64,000 nucleotides of DNA from Izhakiella australiensis (GTDB lineage Bacteria; Pseudomonadota; Gammaproteobacteria; Enterobacterales; Enterobacteriaceae): positions 1 through 64,000 of the forward strand of contig NZ_MRUL01000005.1 in assembly GCF_002006995.1 (NCBI RefSeq), read 5' to 3'. The notes beneath the pieces are model-generated. The model was not told the DNA's origin, did not search any database, and saw only the letters and a program-made list of their open reading frames with translations. The translations under genes and the position numbers were made by a program. Positions 27,547 to 35,576 of this stretch are shown here, in pieces. Position 1 is the first letter of the stretch. Each line of letters begins with the position of its first letter.

Positions 27547-28313
27547 TGTCTGAACTTCTCACGCCGCGCGATCGGCAGGGAATGCCGCAGCCGCTGACCC
27601 TCGACAGCACCATCGCCCGCCTCAAAACCTCGCTGCTGAAAAACATTAAGCGTTCGGCCTACGTCTACCGCGTCGACTGCGGCGGCTGCAACGGTTGCGA
27701 AATCGAAATCTTTGCCGCGCTGACGCCCATTTTCGACGCCGAACGCTTTGGCATTAAGGTGGTGCCGTCACCGCGTCATGCCGACATTCTGCTGTTTACC
27801 GGCGCGGTAACCCGTTCGATGCGCATGCCGGCGCTACGCGCCTGGGAATCGGCGCCGGACCCGAAAATCTGTATTTCCTACGGCGCCTGCGGCAACTCCG
27901 GCGGCATCTTCCACGATCTTTACTGCGTCTGGGGAGGGACCGATAAAATCGTCCCGGTGGATGTCTATATTCCCGGCTGCCCGCCGACGCCGGCGGCGAC
28001 GCTATATGGCTTTGCCATGGCGCTGGGCCTGCTGGAACAGAAGATTCACGCCCGTCAGCCCGGTGAGCAGGACGATCAGCCGGCTGAACTGCTACACGCG
28101 CAGATGGTGCAGCCGCTGCGGGTACGCATCGATCGTACGGCCCGTCGCCTGGCTGGCTATCGCTACGGACGGCAGATTGCCGACAGCTTTATGCATCATC
28201 TGCCGCAGGGCGATGACGCTATTGCACGCTGGCTGGCAAACGAAAACGATCCACGGCTGACGGAGATCGTCGATCAGCTGAATCAACTGGTGGTGCAGGA
28301 GCGTCTGCCATGA
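27546..28313 (+). CDS. hycG: HycG, hydrogenase-3 small subunit
   Basis: 255-residue NuoB-like protein. Cysteines in [15 protein letters not shown] with upstream YGAC, and PGCPPTP bind the single proximal [4Fe-4S] cluster next to the NiFe site of HycE. Its length equals the E. coli protein. It overlaps hycH by 4 bases. Confidence 0.95.
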   Translation: MSELLTPRDRQGMPQPLTLDSTIARLKTSLLKNIKRSAYVYRVDCGGCNGCEIEIFAALTPIFDAERFGIKVVPSPRHADILLFTGAVTRSMRMPALRAWESAPDPKICISYGACGNSGGIFHDLYCVWGGTDKIVPVDVYIPGCPPTPAATLYGFAMALGLLEQKIHARQPGEQDDQPAELLHAQMVQPLRVRIDRTARRLAGYRYGRQIADSFMHHLPQGDDAIARWLANENDPRLTEIVDQLNQLVVQERLP

Positions 28314-28717
28314 CCGGACAAGTAATATTCAGCCAGCTGCGCCGTAAGTTTATCGACGAGAGCCAGCAGACCTCACCGCAGGCACAGCAGGTGATCTACT
28401 ACGGGCTGGCGATCGGCCATCATCTGGGGGTCATTGACTGCCTGAGCGCCGCGCTGACCTGCCCTCTACAGGATTACCACGACTGGATCGCCACCCTGAG
28501 CGAGGGGGAGGCGCGCCGTAAGATGGAGGGCGTCGCACGCTACGGCGAAATTGTTATTGATAACCAGCACGTCGCTATGCTGGCAGGCGCCTTCGATGTG
28601 GCTTTAGCGCGCCAGAGTCCGCAGCAGCTGGCGTGGAGCCGCAGCCTGCTGGAAATGCTGCACAGTATTCACCGGGAACAGGCTATCTATCTGATGGTAA
28701 GGCGGCAAAATGACTGA
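28310..28717 (+). CDS. hycH: HycH, hydrogenase-3 assembly protein
   Basis: 135-residue protein matching HycH (136 in E. coli) in length, place and features such as CPLQDYHDW and the [11 protein letters not shown] stretch. HycH is needed to form active hydrogenase-3 but its exact action is unclear; a role as a chaperone of HycE is proposed. It overlaps both neighbours. Confidence 0.92.
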   Translation: MTGQVIFSQLRRKFIDESQQTSPQAQQVIYYGLAIGHHLGVIDCLSAALTCPLQDYHDWIATLSEGEARRKMEGVARYGEIVIDNQHVAMLAGAFDVALARQSPQQLAWSRSLLEMLHSIHREQAIYLMVRRQND

Positions 28718-29165
28718 TGTTTTATTGTGCGTCGGCAATAGCATGATGGGGGATGACGGCGCCGGCCCGCTGCTGGCAGACATGTGCCGCCAGCAGCCGC
28801 GCGGCAATTGGCGGGTGATTGACGGCGGCAGTGCGCCTGAGAACGATATAGTCGCCATTCGCGAGCTACGCCCCGCGCGGCTGCTGATAGTCGACGCCAC
28901 GGATATGGGATTAAATCCCGGTGAAATTCGCCTGATCGACCCGCAGGATATCGCCGAACAGTTTCTGATGACCACCCACAATATGCCGCTCAGTTACCTG
29001 GTGGATCAGCTTCGCGAGGACGTGCAGCAAGTGTGGTTTCTTGGTATCCAGCCGGATATCGTCGGTTTCAGCTATCCGATGACGCCGGCGATAAGAAACG
29101 CCGTCGTAACGCTTTATGCCAGCCTTGAGGATCGCGACGCCCCCGGCCGCTTTCCCGCCCTGTGA
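28710..29165 (+). CDS. hycI: HycI, endopeptidase for HycE
   Basis: 151-residue member of the hydrogenase maturation protease family M52. The nickel-sensing residues are in GNSMMGDDGAG (Asp near residue 16), DATDMG (Asp ~63) and a later His in the TTHNMP stretch (~90). It removes the 32-residue tail of HycE once nickel is in place. It is the last gene of the hyc operon before the hydN regulatory region. Confidence 0.93.
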   Translation: MTDVLLCVGNSMMGDDGAGPLLADMCRQQPRGNWRVIDGGSAPENDIVAIRELRPARLLIVDATDMGLNPGEIRLIDPQDIAEQFLMTTHNMPLSYLVDQLREDVQQVWFLGIQPDIVGFSYPMTPAIRNAVVTLYASLEDRDAPGRFPAL

Positions 29166-29200
29166 TGAAACCTGACTTCGCGTAATGCACAGGCAAGCAG

Positions 29201-29243
29201 CATCGACAGCTGACATCGACAGCTGACATCGACATAAGTGTCG
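29201..29243. promoter_or_regulatory. Half-site cluster upstream of hydN
   Basis: A 13-base unit, CATCGACAGCTGA, occurs twice in tandem (29201-29213, 29214-29226) and partly a third time, followed by CGACA-TAAG-TGTCG (29230-29243). All carry the TGTCG/TGACA elements of the FhlA consensus but with altered spacing. It ends about 60 bases before the hydN promoter and is probably its FhlA enhancer. Confidence 0.5.
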
Positions 29244-29304
29244 ACGTCAGCTGCCCGACGCCGCCAATTGCAATAAAAACTCTATAAAACAAACAAATAA
29301 AAAC

Positions 29305-29321
29305 TGGCACGATTTATGAAT
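29305..29321 (+). promoter_or_regulatory. Sigma-54-like promoter for hydN
   Basis: TGGCACG gives a perfect -24 box, but ten bases after GG the -12 dinucleotide is GA rather than GC (TTTATGAAT). It lies ~35 bases before the hydN ATG, so it is the likely but imperfect sigma-54 promoter for hydN-fdhF. Confidence 0.55.
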
Positions 29322-29354
29322 ATTCCCCGGCAGTCGCTACAGCCGGAGAAGTGA

Positions 29355-29900
29355 ATGAACCGTTTTATTATTGCCGATGCCAGCAAATGCATCGGGTGCC
29401 GCACCTGTGAAGTCGCCTGCGCGGTGTCCCACCAGCAAACCAAAGATTGCGCGGCCCTGACGCCGCAAAATTTCCAGCCGCGTATCCACGTCATTAAGGG
29501 CGTTAACGTTTCTGTCGCCACCACCTGCCGCCAGTGCGAAGACGCGCCCTGCGCCAACGTCTGCCCTAATGGCGCCATCACGCGTCATAGCGATCATGTC
29601 TACGTTGAACAACAGCGCTGTATTGGCTGCAAAACCTGCGTGGTTGCCTGTCCTTACGGCGCAATGGAGGTGGTATTACGTCCGGTAGTACGCAACAGCG
29701 GCGCCGGACTGAATGTGCAGGCAGATAAGGCTGAAGCCAATAAGTGCGATCTTTGCCAGCACCAGCCGGACGGACCTGCCTGTATCCGGGTCTGCCCGAC
29801 CAACGCCATTACCTGCGTTGATCGCCAGAAGCTGGAACAGCTCAGCCAGGAGAGGCGTCGACGCGCGGCTCTGGACGGTGCTTCGATGCTGGTTTTCTGA
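29355..29900 (+). CDS. hydN: HydN, iron-sulfur protein of the formate dehydrogenase branch
   Basis: 181-residue four-cluster ferredoxin related to HycB: CIGCRTCEVAC, CRQCEDAPCANVC, CIGCKTCVVAC and CDLCQHQPDGPACIRVC. In E. coli HydN supports formate dehydrogenase-H activity and is cotranscribed with hypF; here it is followed by fdhF after 42 bases instead. The start follows GGAGAAG. Confidence 0.93.
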   Translation: MNRFIIADASKCIGCRTCEVACAVSHQQTKDCAALTPQNFQPRIHVIKGVNVSVATTCRQCEDAPCANVCPNGAITRHSDHVYVEQQRCIGCKTCVVACPYGAMEVVLRPVVRNSGAGLNVQADKAEANKCDLCQHQPDGPACIRVCPTNAITCVDRQKLEQLSQERRRRAALDGASMLVF

Positions 29901-29942
29901 TCAGCCCACGCTATTTTCCCCTGTTAAAAACGGATCTGTCTG

Positions 29943-32096
29943 ATGAAAAAGATCACCAGTGTTTGTCCTTACTGCGGCGCAGGCTGCAAATTAAAGCTCG
30001 TTGTCGAAAATAACAAAATTATTCGGGCGGAGGCTGCTAACGGCACCACCAATCAGAATCAGCTGTGCCTGAAAGGCTATTACGGCTGGGATTTTCTCAA
30101 TGACACCGGCCTGCTTACGCCGCGCCTGACTCAGCCGATGATTCGCTATCAAAAGGGCGGCAAGTTCCAGCCAGTCAGCTGGGACGAGGCAATACGCTAC
30201 ACCGCGCAGCGGCTGAGCGAAATCAAGCAAAAATATGGCCCGCGCGCCATCATGACCACCGGCTCTTCACGCGGCACCGGCAATGAAACCAACTACGTGA
30301 TGCAAAAATTTGCCCGTGGAGTGCTCAACACCAACAACGTCGACTGCTGTGCGCGCGTCTGTCATGGGCCGAGCGTTGCCGGCTTGCAGGTTACCCTCGG
30401 CAACGGTGCGATGAGCAACTCGATTAACGATATCGAAAACTCGAAATGTTTACTGGTTATTGGCTATAACTGCGCCGATTCGCACCCGATCGTGGCGCGA
30501 CGCGTGATAAAAGCCAAAGAAAACGGCGCGCGCATTATCGTCTGCGATCCGCGGCGTATTGAAACCGCACGCATCGCCGATCAGCACTTACAGATTCACA
30601 ACGGCTGCAATATGGCGCTGGTGAACGCCTTTATTCACGTGCTGCTGGAAGAAGACCTTTACGATAAAGATTATGTTGCTCGCCACACCGAAGGCTTTGA
30701 GGAGCTGCGCGAGGCGGTAAAAGATTACGCGCCGGAAAAGGTCGAGCTAATTGTCGGCGTCAGCGCGCAGCAGATCCGCCAGGCAATGCGCACCTATGCC
30801 GCAGCGCCGTCCGCCACCATTATGTGGGGAATGGGCGTCACTCAGTTCGGCCAGGCGGTTGATGTGGTCAAAGGCCTCTCCAGCCTGGCGCTGCTGACCG
30901 GAAATTTGGGACGCGAACACGTCGGCGTTGGTCCGGTACGCGGGCAAAACAACGTACAGGGCGCCTGCGATATGGGCGTTATTCCCAATCAGTTCCCCGG
31001 CTATCAGAACGTTACCGATGAGCAAATTCGCGAAAAATTCGCCCGCGCCTGGGGCGTTGATCCGGCGTTAATGGACGACCAGCCAGGCGTACGTATTACC
31101 GAAGTGCCGCATATGGCGCTGGAAGGTAAAATCAAAGCCTATTACATCATGGGGGAAGACCCATTACAGACCGAGGCGGACCTCGGCCTGGTGCGCGAAG
31201 GCTTTGATGCGCTTGATTTTGTGGTGGTGCAGGACATTTTTATGACCAAAACCGCCGAGACGGCGGACGTGCTGCTGCCCGCGACCTCCTGGGGTGAGCA
31301 CGGCGGCGTGTTTACCTGCGCCGATCGCGGGTTCCAACGTTTCGAGAAGGCCATCGAGCCGCAGTATAACGTTAAGCGTGACTGGGAAATTATCAGCCTG
31401 ATAGCCAGCGCGATGGGTTACCCGATGCATTATGAGAATAACCAGCAAATCTGGGATGAGATGCGCGAACTCTGCCCGCAGTTTTACGGCGCCACCTACG
31501 AGAAAATGGGCGACATGGGGCACGTGCAGTGGCCATGCCCGACGGTTGATCATCCGGGAACACCTTATCTCTATCAGGACAATCAGTTCGATACCGCCAG
31601 CGGTAAAGGCAAGCTGTTTGCCGCGCCGTGGCGCAAGCCCGCCGAGTTGCCGGATGACGAATATCCGCTGGTGCTGTGTACCGTTCGCGAGGTAGGCCAT
31701 TACTCCTGTCGCTCAATGACGGGCAACTGCGCCGCGCTGCAGTCGCTGGCCGATGAGCCGGGCTTTGTGCAAATCAATCCGCAGGATGCCGCTAAAGCCG
31801 GCATCAGTGACCGCCAGCTGGTGTGGGTCAGTTCGCGGCGCGGTAAAGTTATCAGCCGCGCCGACGTTAACGAGCGTATTAACCAGGGCGCGGTGTATAT
31901 GACCTATCAGTGGTGGATCGGCGCCTGCAACGAACTGACGCAGGATAACCTCGATCCGATATCTAAAACGCCGGAAACCAAATATTGCGCCGTTAACCTC
32001 AGCCGGATTGACGATCAGCAGTGGGCGGAAAACTATGCTCAGACCACTTACAGCGCCATGAAATCACGCCTGCGCGAAGCGGTTACGCCTAATTAA
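29943..32096 (+). CDS. fdhF: FdhF, formate dehydrogenase-H, cysteine form
   Basis: 717-residue molybdopterin oxidoreductase that oxidises formate to CO2 in the FHL complex. The N-terminal CPYCGAGC plus a later Cys hold a [4Fe-4S] cluster, and the following domains bind two molybdopterin guanine dinucleotides. E. coli FdhF has selenocysteine at 140; here the codon at 30360-30362 is TGT, giving ARVCHGPS with Cys as the Mo ligand. The next His (141) and the SMTGNCAAL Arg region are kept. It therefore does not need SelABCD. It may be cotranscribed with hydN. The sequence is intact. Confidence 0.95.
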   Translation: MKKITSVCPYCGAGCKLKLVVENNKIIRAEAANGTTNQNQLCLKGYYGWDFLNDTGLLTPRLTQPMIRYQKGGKFQPVSWDEAIRYTAQRLSEIKQKYGPRAIMTTGSSRGTGNETNYVMQKFARGVLNTNNVDCCARVCHGPSVAGLQVTLGNGAMSNSINDIENSKCLLVIGYNCADSHPIVARRVIKAKENGARIIVCDPRRIETARIADQHLQIHNGCNMALVNAFIHVLLEEDLYDKDYVARHTEGFEELREAVKDYAPEKVELIVGVSAQQIRQAMRTYAAAPSATIMWGMGVTQFGQAVDVVKGLSSLALLTGNLGREHVGVGPVRGQNNVQGACDMGVIPNQFPGYQNVTDEQIREKFARAWGVDPALMDDQPGVRITEVPHMALEGKIKAYYIMGEDPLQTEADLGLVREGFDALDFVVVQDIFMTKTAETADVLLPATSWGEHGGVFTCADRGFQRFEKAIEPQYNVKRDWEIISLIASAMGYPMHYENNQQIWDEMRELCPQFYGATYEKMGDMGHVQWPCPTVDHPGTPYLYQDNQFDTASGKGKLFAAPWRKPAELPDDEYPLVLCTVREVGHYSCRSMTGNCAALQSLADEPGFVQINPQDAAKAGISDRQLVWVSSRRGKVISRADVNERINQGAVYMTYQWWIGACNELTQDNLDPISKTPETKYCAVNLSRIDDQQWAENYAQTTYSAMKSRLREAVTPN

Positions 32097-32165
32097 GGCA
32101 ATCGCCAGCAGGCGGGACCCCACATCTCCCTGCCGGCATTGACCCGCCCCATGGCGGTTAGTCTC

Positions 32166-32181
32166 TGGCTAACCCCCTGCG
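32166..32181 (+). promoter_or_regulatory. Possible sigma-54 promoter for hypF
   Basis: TGGCTAACCCCCTGCG has GG and GC ten bases apart in the fdhF-hypF gap, 25 bases before the hypF ATG. The middle is GC-rich and only TGGC and TGC match the consensus, so a chance match is possible. Confidence 0.35.
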
Positions 32182-32205
32182 CTCATCTTTCTTATTTTGG
32201 CAAAT

Positions 32206-34437
32206 ATGACCCATTTTAACGGCACAATATTGCACGTTCGCGGCAAAGTTCAGGGCGTCGGCTTTCGTCCCTGGGTATGGCGACTGGCCCATGAGCTGGC
32301 AGTGACGGGCGACGTCAGCAATGACGCAGCTGGCGTAGTGATACGTCTCGCCGGAGACGCCGACACCTTTATCCGCCGACTCCGGCAGCAATGCCCGCCG
32401 CTGGCGCGTATTGATGAGATTATCAGTGCGCCCTGGCGCTGGTCACAGCGACCACCACATTTCACCATCCTCCCCAGCAGCGCTGGCGCGATGAGCACCG
32501 GGGTGGTGCCGGACGCAGCCACCTGCCCTGACTGCCTGCGTGAGATGCAAGACCCGACGCAGCGCCGCTACCGCTATCCCTTTATCAACTGTACCCACTG
32601 TGGCCCGCGCTTCACCATTATCCGGGGAATGCCTTACGATCGCGCCGCAACCACCATGGCTGACTTTCCCCTTTGCCCGGCCTGTGCGGCAGAATACGCT
32701 TCGCCCGGCGACCGACGCTTCCATGCCCAGCCGCTGGCCTGCCCTGAATGCGGACCACAGCTAAGCTGGCAGGCGCCCGGGCAACCGGCTCAGGAAAAAG
32801 AGGCGGCGTTGCAGGCGGCAATCGCCATGCTCAACGACGGCAAAATCGTCGCGATTAAGGGGCTGGGCGGCTTTCACCTGGCCTGCGATGCGCAAGACGA
32901 AGCGGCGGTGCGGCGCCTGCGCCAGCGTAAGCAGCGCCCGGATAAACCGTTAGCGGTAATGCTACCGCAGCAACGCGCAGAAGGACTTCCCCGGTCGGTG
33001 CGGGCGCGACTCAACACGCCTGCGGCGCCGATCGTGGTGGTCGATAAGCAGGCTCTGGGGCTGTGTGAAGCGGTGGCGCCAGGGCTGAATGATGTCGGCA
33101 TTATGCTGGCCGCCAATCCGTTACAGCATCTGCTGATGGACGGCGTACAGCGGCCGCTGGTCATGACATCCGGCAATCGCAACGGCCTGCAGCCGGCCTT
33201 GAGCAATGCTCAGGCGCTGAGCGATCTGGCCGCTATTGCCGACGGCTGGCTGCTGCACGATCGCGAGATCATCCAGCGGCTGGATGATTCGGTTGTCTAC
33301 GCGAGCGGCGAAACGCTGCGTCGCGCCAGAGGGATGGCGCCAGATGCATTGGCGCTGCCCCCCGGATTTAAACCGGCGCCGCCGCTGCTCTGCCTAGGGG
33401 CAGAGATGAATAACACATTCTGCCTGACGCGCGGCAATCAGGCGGTTCTCAGCCAGCACCTGGGCAACCTCGACAGCGAGGGCGTACAGGCCCAGTGGAA
33501 TCAGGCGCTGAGCAGCCTGCAGCAAATCTGGCAGTTCAGACCGCAGCTGATCGTTACCGATGCACATCCGGGTTATTACACCACGCGGCTGGAAATACAT
33601 CCGGACACGCCGCGGATGAAAGTTCTCCATCACCATGCTCACGTGGCGGCCTGCCTGGCTGAGCACCGCTGGCCGCGCGACGCCGGCGAGGTCATCGCCC
33701 TGGTACTGGATGGCCTCGGCTGGGGAGCGGAGGGGGCGCTGTGGGGCGGAGAATGCCTGCGCGCGGACTACCTGCACTGCGTGCGGCTGGGGGGCCTGCC
33801 CGCAATCGCCCTGCCCGGCGGCGATCTGGCGGCGCGAGAACCGTGGCGCAACCTGCTGGCGCAGTGGCACGCGTTTGTCCCTGACTGGCCGCTGCGGCCT
33901 GAGGCTGCAAGGCTGCATGCCATGCCCTGGCAGCCGTTGGCGCGCGCCATTGAGCGCGAGGTTAACTCACCTGTCGCCTCATCGGCGGGAAGACTGTTTG
34001 ACGCCGTTGCCGCCGCCGTCGGCTGCGCCCCGCAGCGGCAAAGCTATCAGGCACAGGCGGCCTGTCGCCTTGAAGCGCTGGCGCTGCAAACCGGATCGCT
34101 CAGCCATCCGGTGACGCTGCCATTTGCTGACGGCAGCCTGGACATGACCACCTTCTGGCGCCAGTGGCTTGACTGGCAGGCGCCTGCTGCCGCGCGCGCC
34201 TGGGCGTTTCACGATGCGCTCGCCTGCGGGCTGGCGCAGATGGCCGCTTATCACGCCCGCCGCGCCAATATTGCCACTATTGTCTGCGCCGGCGGCGTCC
34301 TGAACAACCGCCTGCTGCGCCAGCGTCTGCGACGATGGCTGGCGGATTACCATTTGCTTTTACCGCACGCGTTGCCCGCCGGCGATGGCGCCATTGCTTA
34401 TGGTCAGGCGGTGATTTCCGCCGCAACCTTCTCTTAA
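32206..34437 (+). CDS. hypF: HypF, carbamoyl transferase for hydrogenase maturation
   Basis: 743 residues. Domains in order: acylphosphatase ([13 protein letters not shown], 1-90), two zinc fingers ([15 protein letters not shown] and [14 protein letters not shown], ~105-190), a YrdC-like domain (~200-380) and a Kae1-like carbamoyltransferase domain with [13 protein letters not shown] (~470). HypF moves a carbamoyl group to HypE for CN synthesis. ATG 32206 is preferred over the in-frame TTG 32197, though neither has a strong ribosome site. It is followed after 10 bases by the nickel permease. Confidence 0.94.
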   Translation: MTHFNGTILHVRGKVQGVGFRPWVWRLAHELAVTGDVSNDAAGVVIRLAGDADTFIRRLRQQCPPLARIDEIISAPWRWSQRPPHFTILPSSAGAMSTGVVPDAATCPDCLREMQDPTQRRYRYPFINCTHCGPRFTIIRGMPYDRAATTMADFPLCPACAAEYASPGDRRFHAQPLACPECGPQLSWQAPGQPAQEKEAALQAAIAMLNDGKIVAIKGLGGFHLACDAQDEAAVRRLRQRKQRPDKPLAVMLPQQRAEGLPRSVRARLNTPAAPIVVVDKQALGLCEAVAPGLNDVGIMLAANPLQHLLMDGVQRPLVMTSGNRNGLQPALSNAQALSDLAAIADGWLLHDREIIQRLDDSVVYASGETLRRARGMAPDALALPPGFKPAPPLLCLGAEMNNTFCLTRGNQAVLSQHLGNLDSEGVQAQWNQALSSLQQIWQFRPQLIVTDAHPGYYTTRLEIHPDTPRMKVLHHHAHVAACLAEHRWPRDAGEVIALVLDGLGWGAEGALWGGECLRADYLHCVRLGGLPAIALPGGDLAAREPWRNLLAQWHAFVPDWPLRPEAARLHAMPWQPLARAIEREVNSPVASSAGRLFDAVAAAVGCAPQRQSYQAQAACRLEALALQTGSLSHPVTLPFADGSLDMTTFWRQWLDWQAPAAARAWAFHDALACGLAQMAAYHARRANIATIVCAGGVLNNRLLRQRLRRWLADYHLLLPHALPAGDGAIAYGQAVISAATFS

Positions 34438-34447
34438 TTAAGGAAAA

Positions 34448-35482
34448 ATGATGTTCCAAATACCGGATGCCAACCGCTCGCCGGGCGCGCTGCTGATGCT
34501 GGCATTAACCCTGCTCAATCTGTTTGCCTGGGGACTGGCGTTTTACCTGTTTCATCATACGCCTGCGCTGATGGCGGCCAGCCTGCTCGCCTGGTGCTAT
34601 GGCCTGCGTCACGCGGTAGATGCCGACCATATCGCGGCTATCGATAACGTGACGCGCAAAATGATGCAACAAGGGAAGCGTCCTTGCGGCGTGGGCGCCT
34701 GGTTCTCACTCGGGCATTCAACCATCGTGGTGCTGGCCTCGATAGCCATTGCGGCGACCGCCAGCGCCTTTAGTCAGAAAATGGCGTGGTTTCAGGCGGC
34801 TGGCGGCACCATCGGCACCGCCGTTTCCGCCTTCTTCCTGCTGGCAATGGCGCTGGTTAATCTGGTTATTCTGCGTGACCTGTGGCGGCGCTTTGCCCGT
34901 CTCAAACGCGGAGAAGCCATGGCCGATAACCGGCAGTCGGCCACTGCCACGGCTGGCGGCGGTCTGGCAAGCTGGCTCTATCGTCCGGCCTTCCGGCTGG
35001 TCAGTAAAAGCTGGCATATGTATCTGGTGGGCTTTCTGTTTGGTCTGGGATTTGATACCGCCACCGAAATCGGCGTGCTGGGTATATCAGCCGCCAGCGC
35101 CGCCAGAGGGATGTCACCCTGGGCAATCATGATTTTCCCGCTGCTTTTTACCTGCGGCATGGCGCTGATTGACAGTCTGGATAACCTGATGATGGTCGGC
35201 GCTTACGGCTGGGCGTTTAACAAACCCCAGCGCAAGCTCTATTACAATATGACGATCACCGGAACGTCCGTTGCGGTCGCGCTGGTCATCGGCGGACTGG
35301 AGGCGCTGGGGCTAATGGTGGACAAGCTTGCGCTCACAGGCGGGTTCTGGCAGCTGATCGCCACCCTGAATGATAATCTGAGCAATGCCGGATTCGCGAT
35401 CGTCGGATTGTTTATTGCCTGCTGGCTGTCGTCGTTACTCAACTATCGCCTGCGCGGCTATGACGCGTTAACCCGCCGCTGA
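34448..35482 (+). CDS. NiCoT-family nickel/cobalt permease (HoxN/NixA-like)
   Basis: 344-residue inner-membrane protein with about eight transmembrane segments and the NiCoT signature RHAVDADHIAAIDN near residue 58, plus GLGFDTATEIG and a later SLDN motif. It imports Ni2+ (or Co2+) with high affinity. Placed directly behind hypF, it most likely feeds HypA/HypB. Two ATGs, 34448 and 34451, follow AGGA; the second has better spacing. E. coli uses NikABCDE for this instead. A terminator follows. Confidence 0.9.
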   Translation: MMFQIPDANRSPGALLMLALTLLNLFAWGLAFYLFHHTPALMAASLLAWCYGLRHAVDADHIAAIDNVTRKMMQQGKRPCGVGAWFSLGHSTIVVLASIAIAATASAFSQKMAWFQAAGGTIGTAVSAFFLLAMALVNLVILRDLWRRFARLKRGEAMADNRQSATATAGGGLASWLYRPAFRLVSKSWHMYLVGFLFGLGFDTATEIGVLGISAASAARGMSPWAIMIFPLLFTCGMALIDSLDNLMMVGAYGWAFNKPQRKLYYNMTITGTSVAVALVIGGLEALGLMVDKLALTGGFWQLIATLNDNLSNAGFAIVGLFIACWLSSLLNYRLRGYDALTRR

Positions 35483-35508
35483 AATGAAATCGCGCCATCC
35501 TCAGAGCC

Positions 35509-35541
35509 AAAAAAAACCACGCCAGCAAGGGCGTGGTTTTC
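35509..35541. terminator. Bidirectional terminator
   Basis: AACCACGCC and GGCGTGGTT pair around a short loop, with A-rich sequence before and TTTT after, so it can stop both the nickel permease transcript and the convergent autotransporter transcript. Confidence 0.8.
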
Positions 35542-35576
35542 TGGTCGACCCGCAGTATCGGTCGCTGCGTTAACGA

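Noticed and set aside
30360-30410. Relic of a selenocysteine insertion hairpin after the FdhF Cys codon
   Set aside because: I could not fold the segment into the known fdhF hairpin; remaining similarity is explained by protein conservation.
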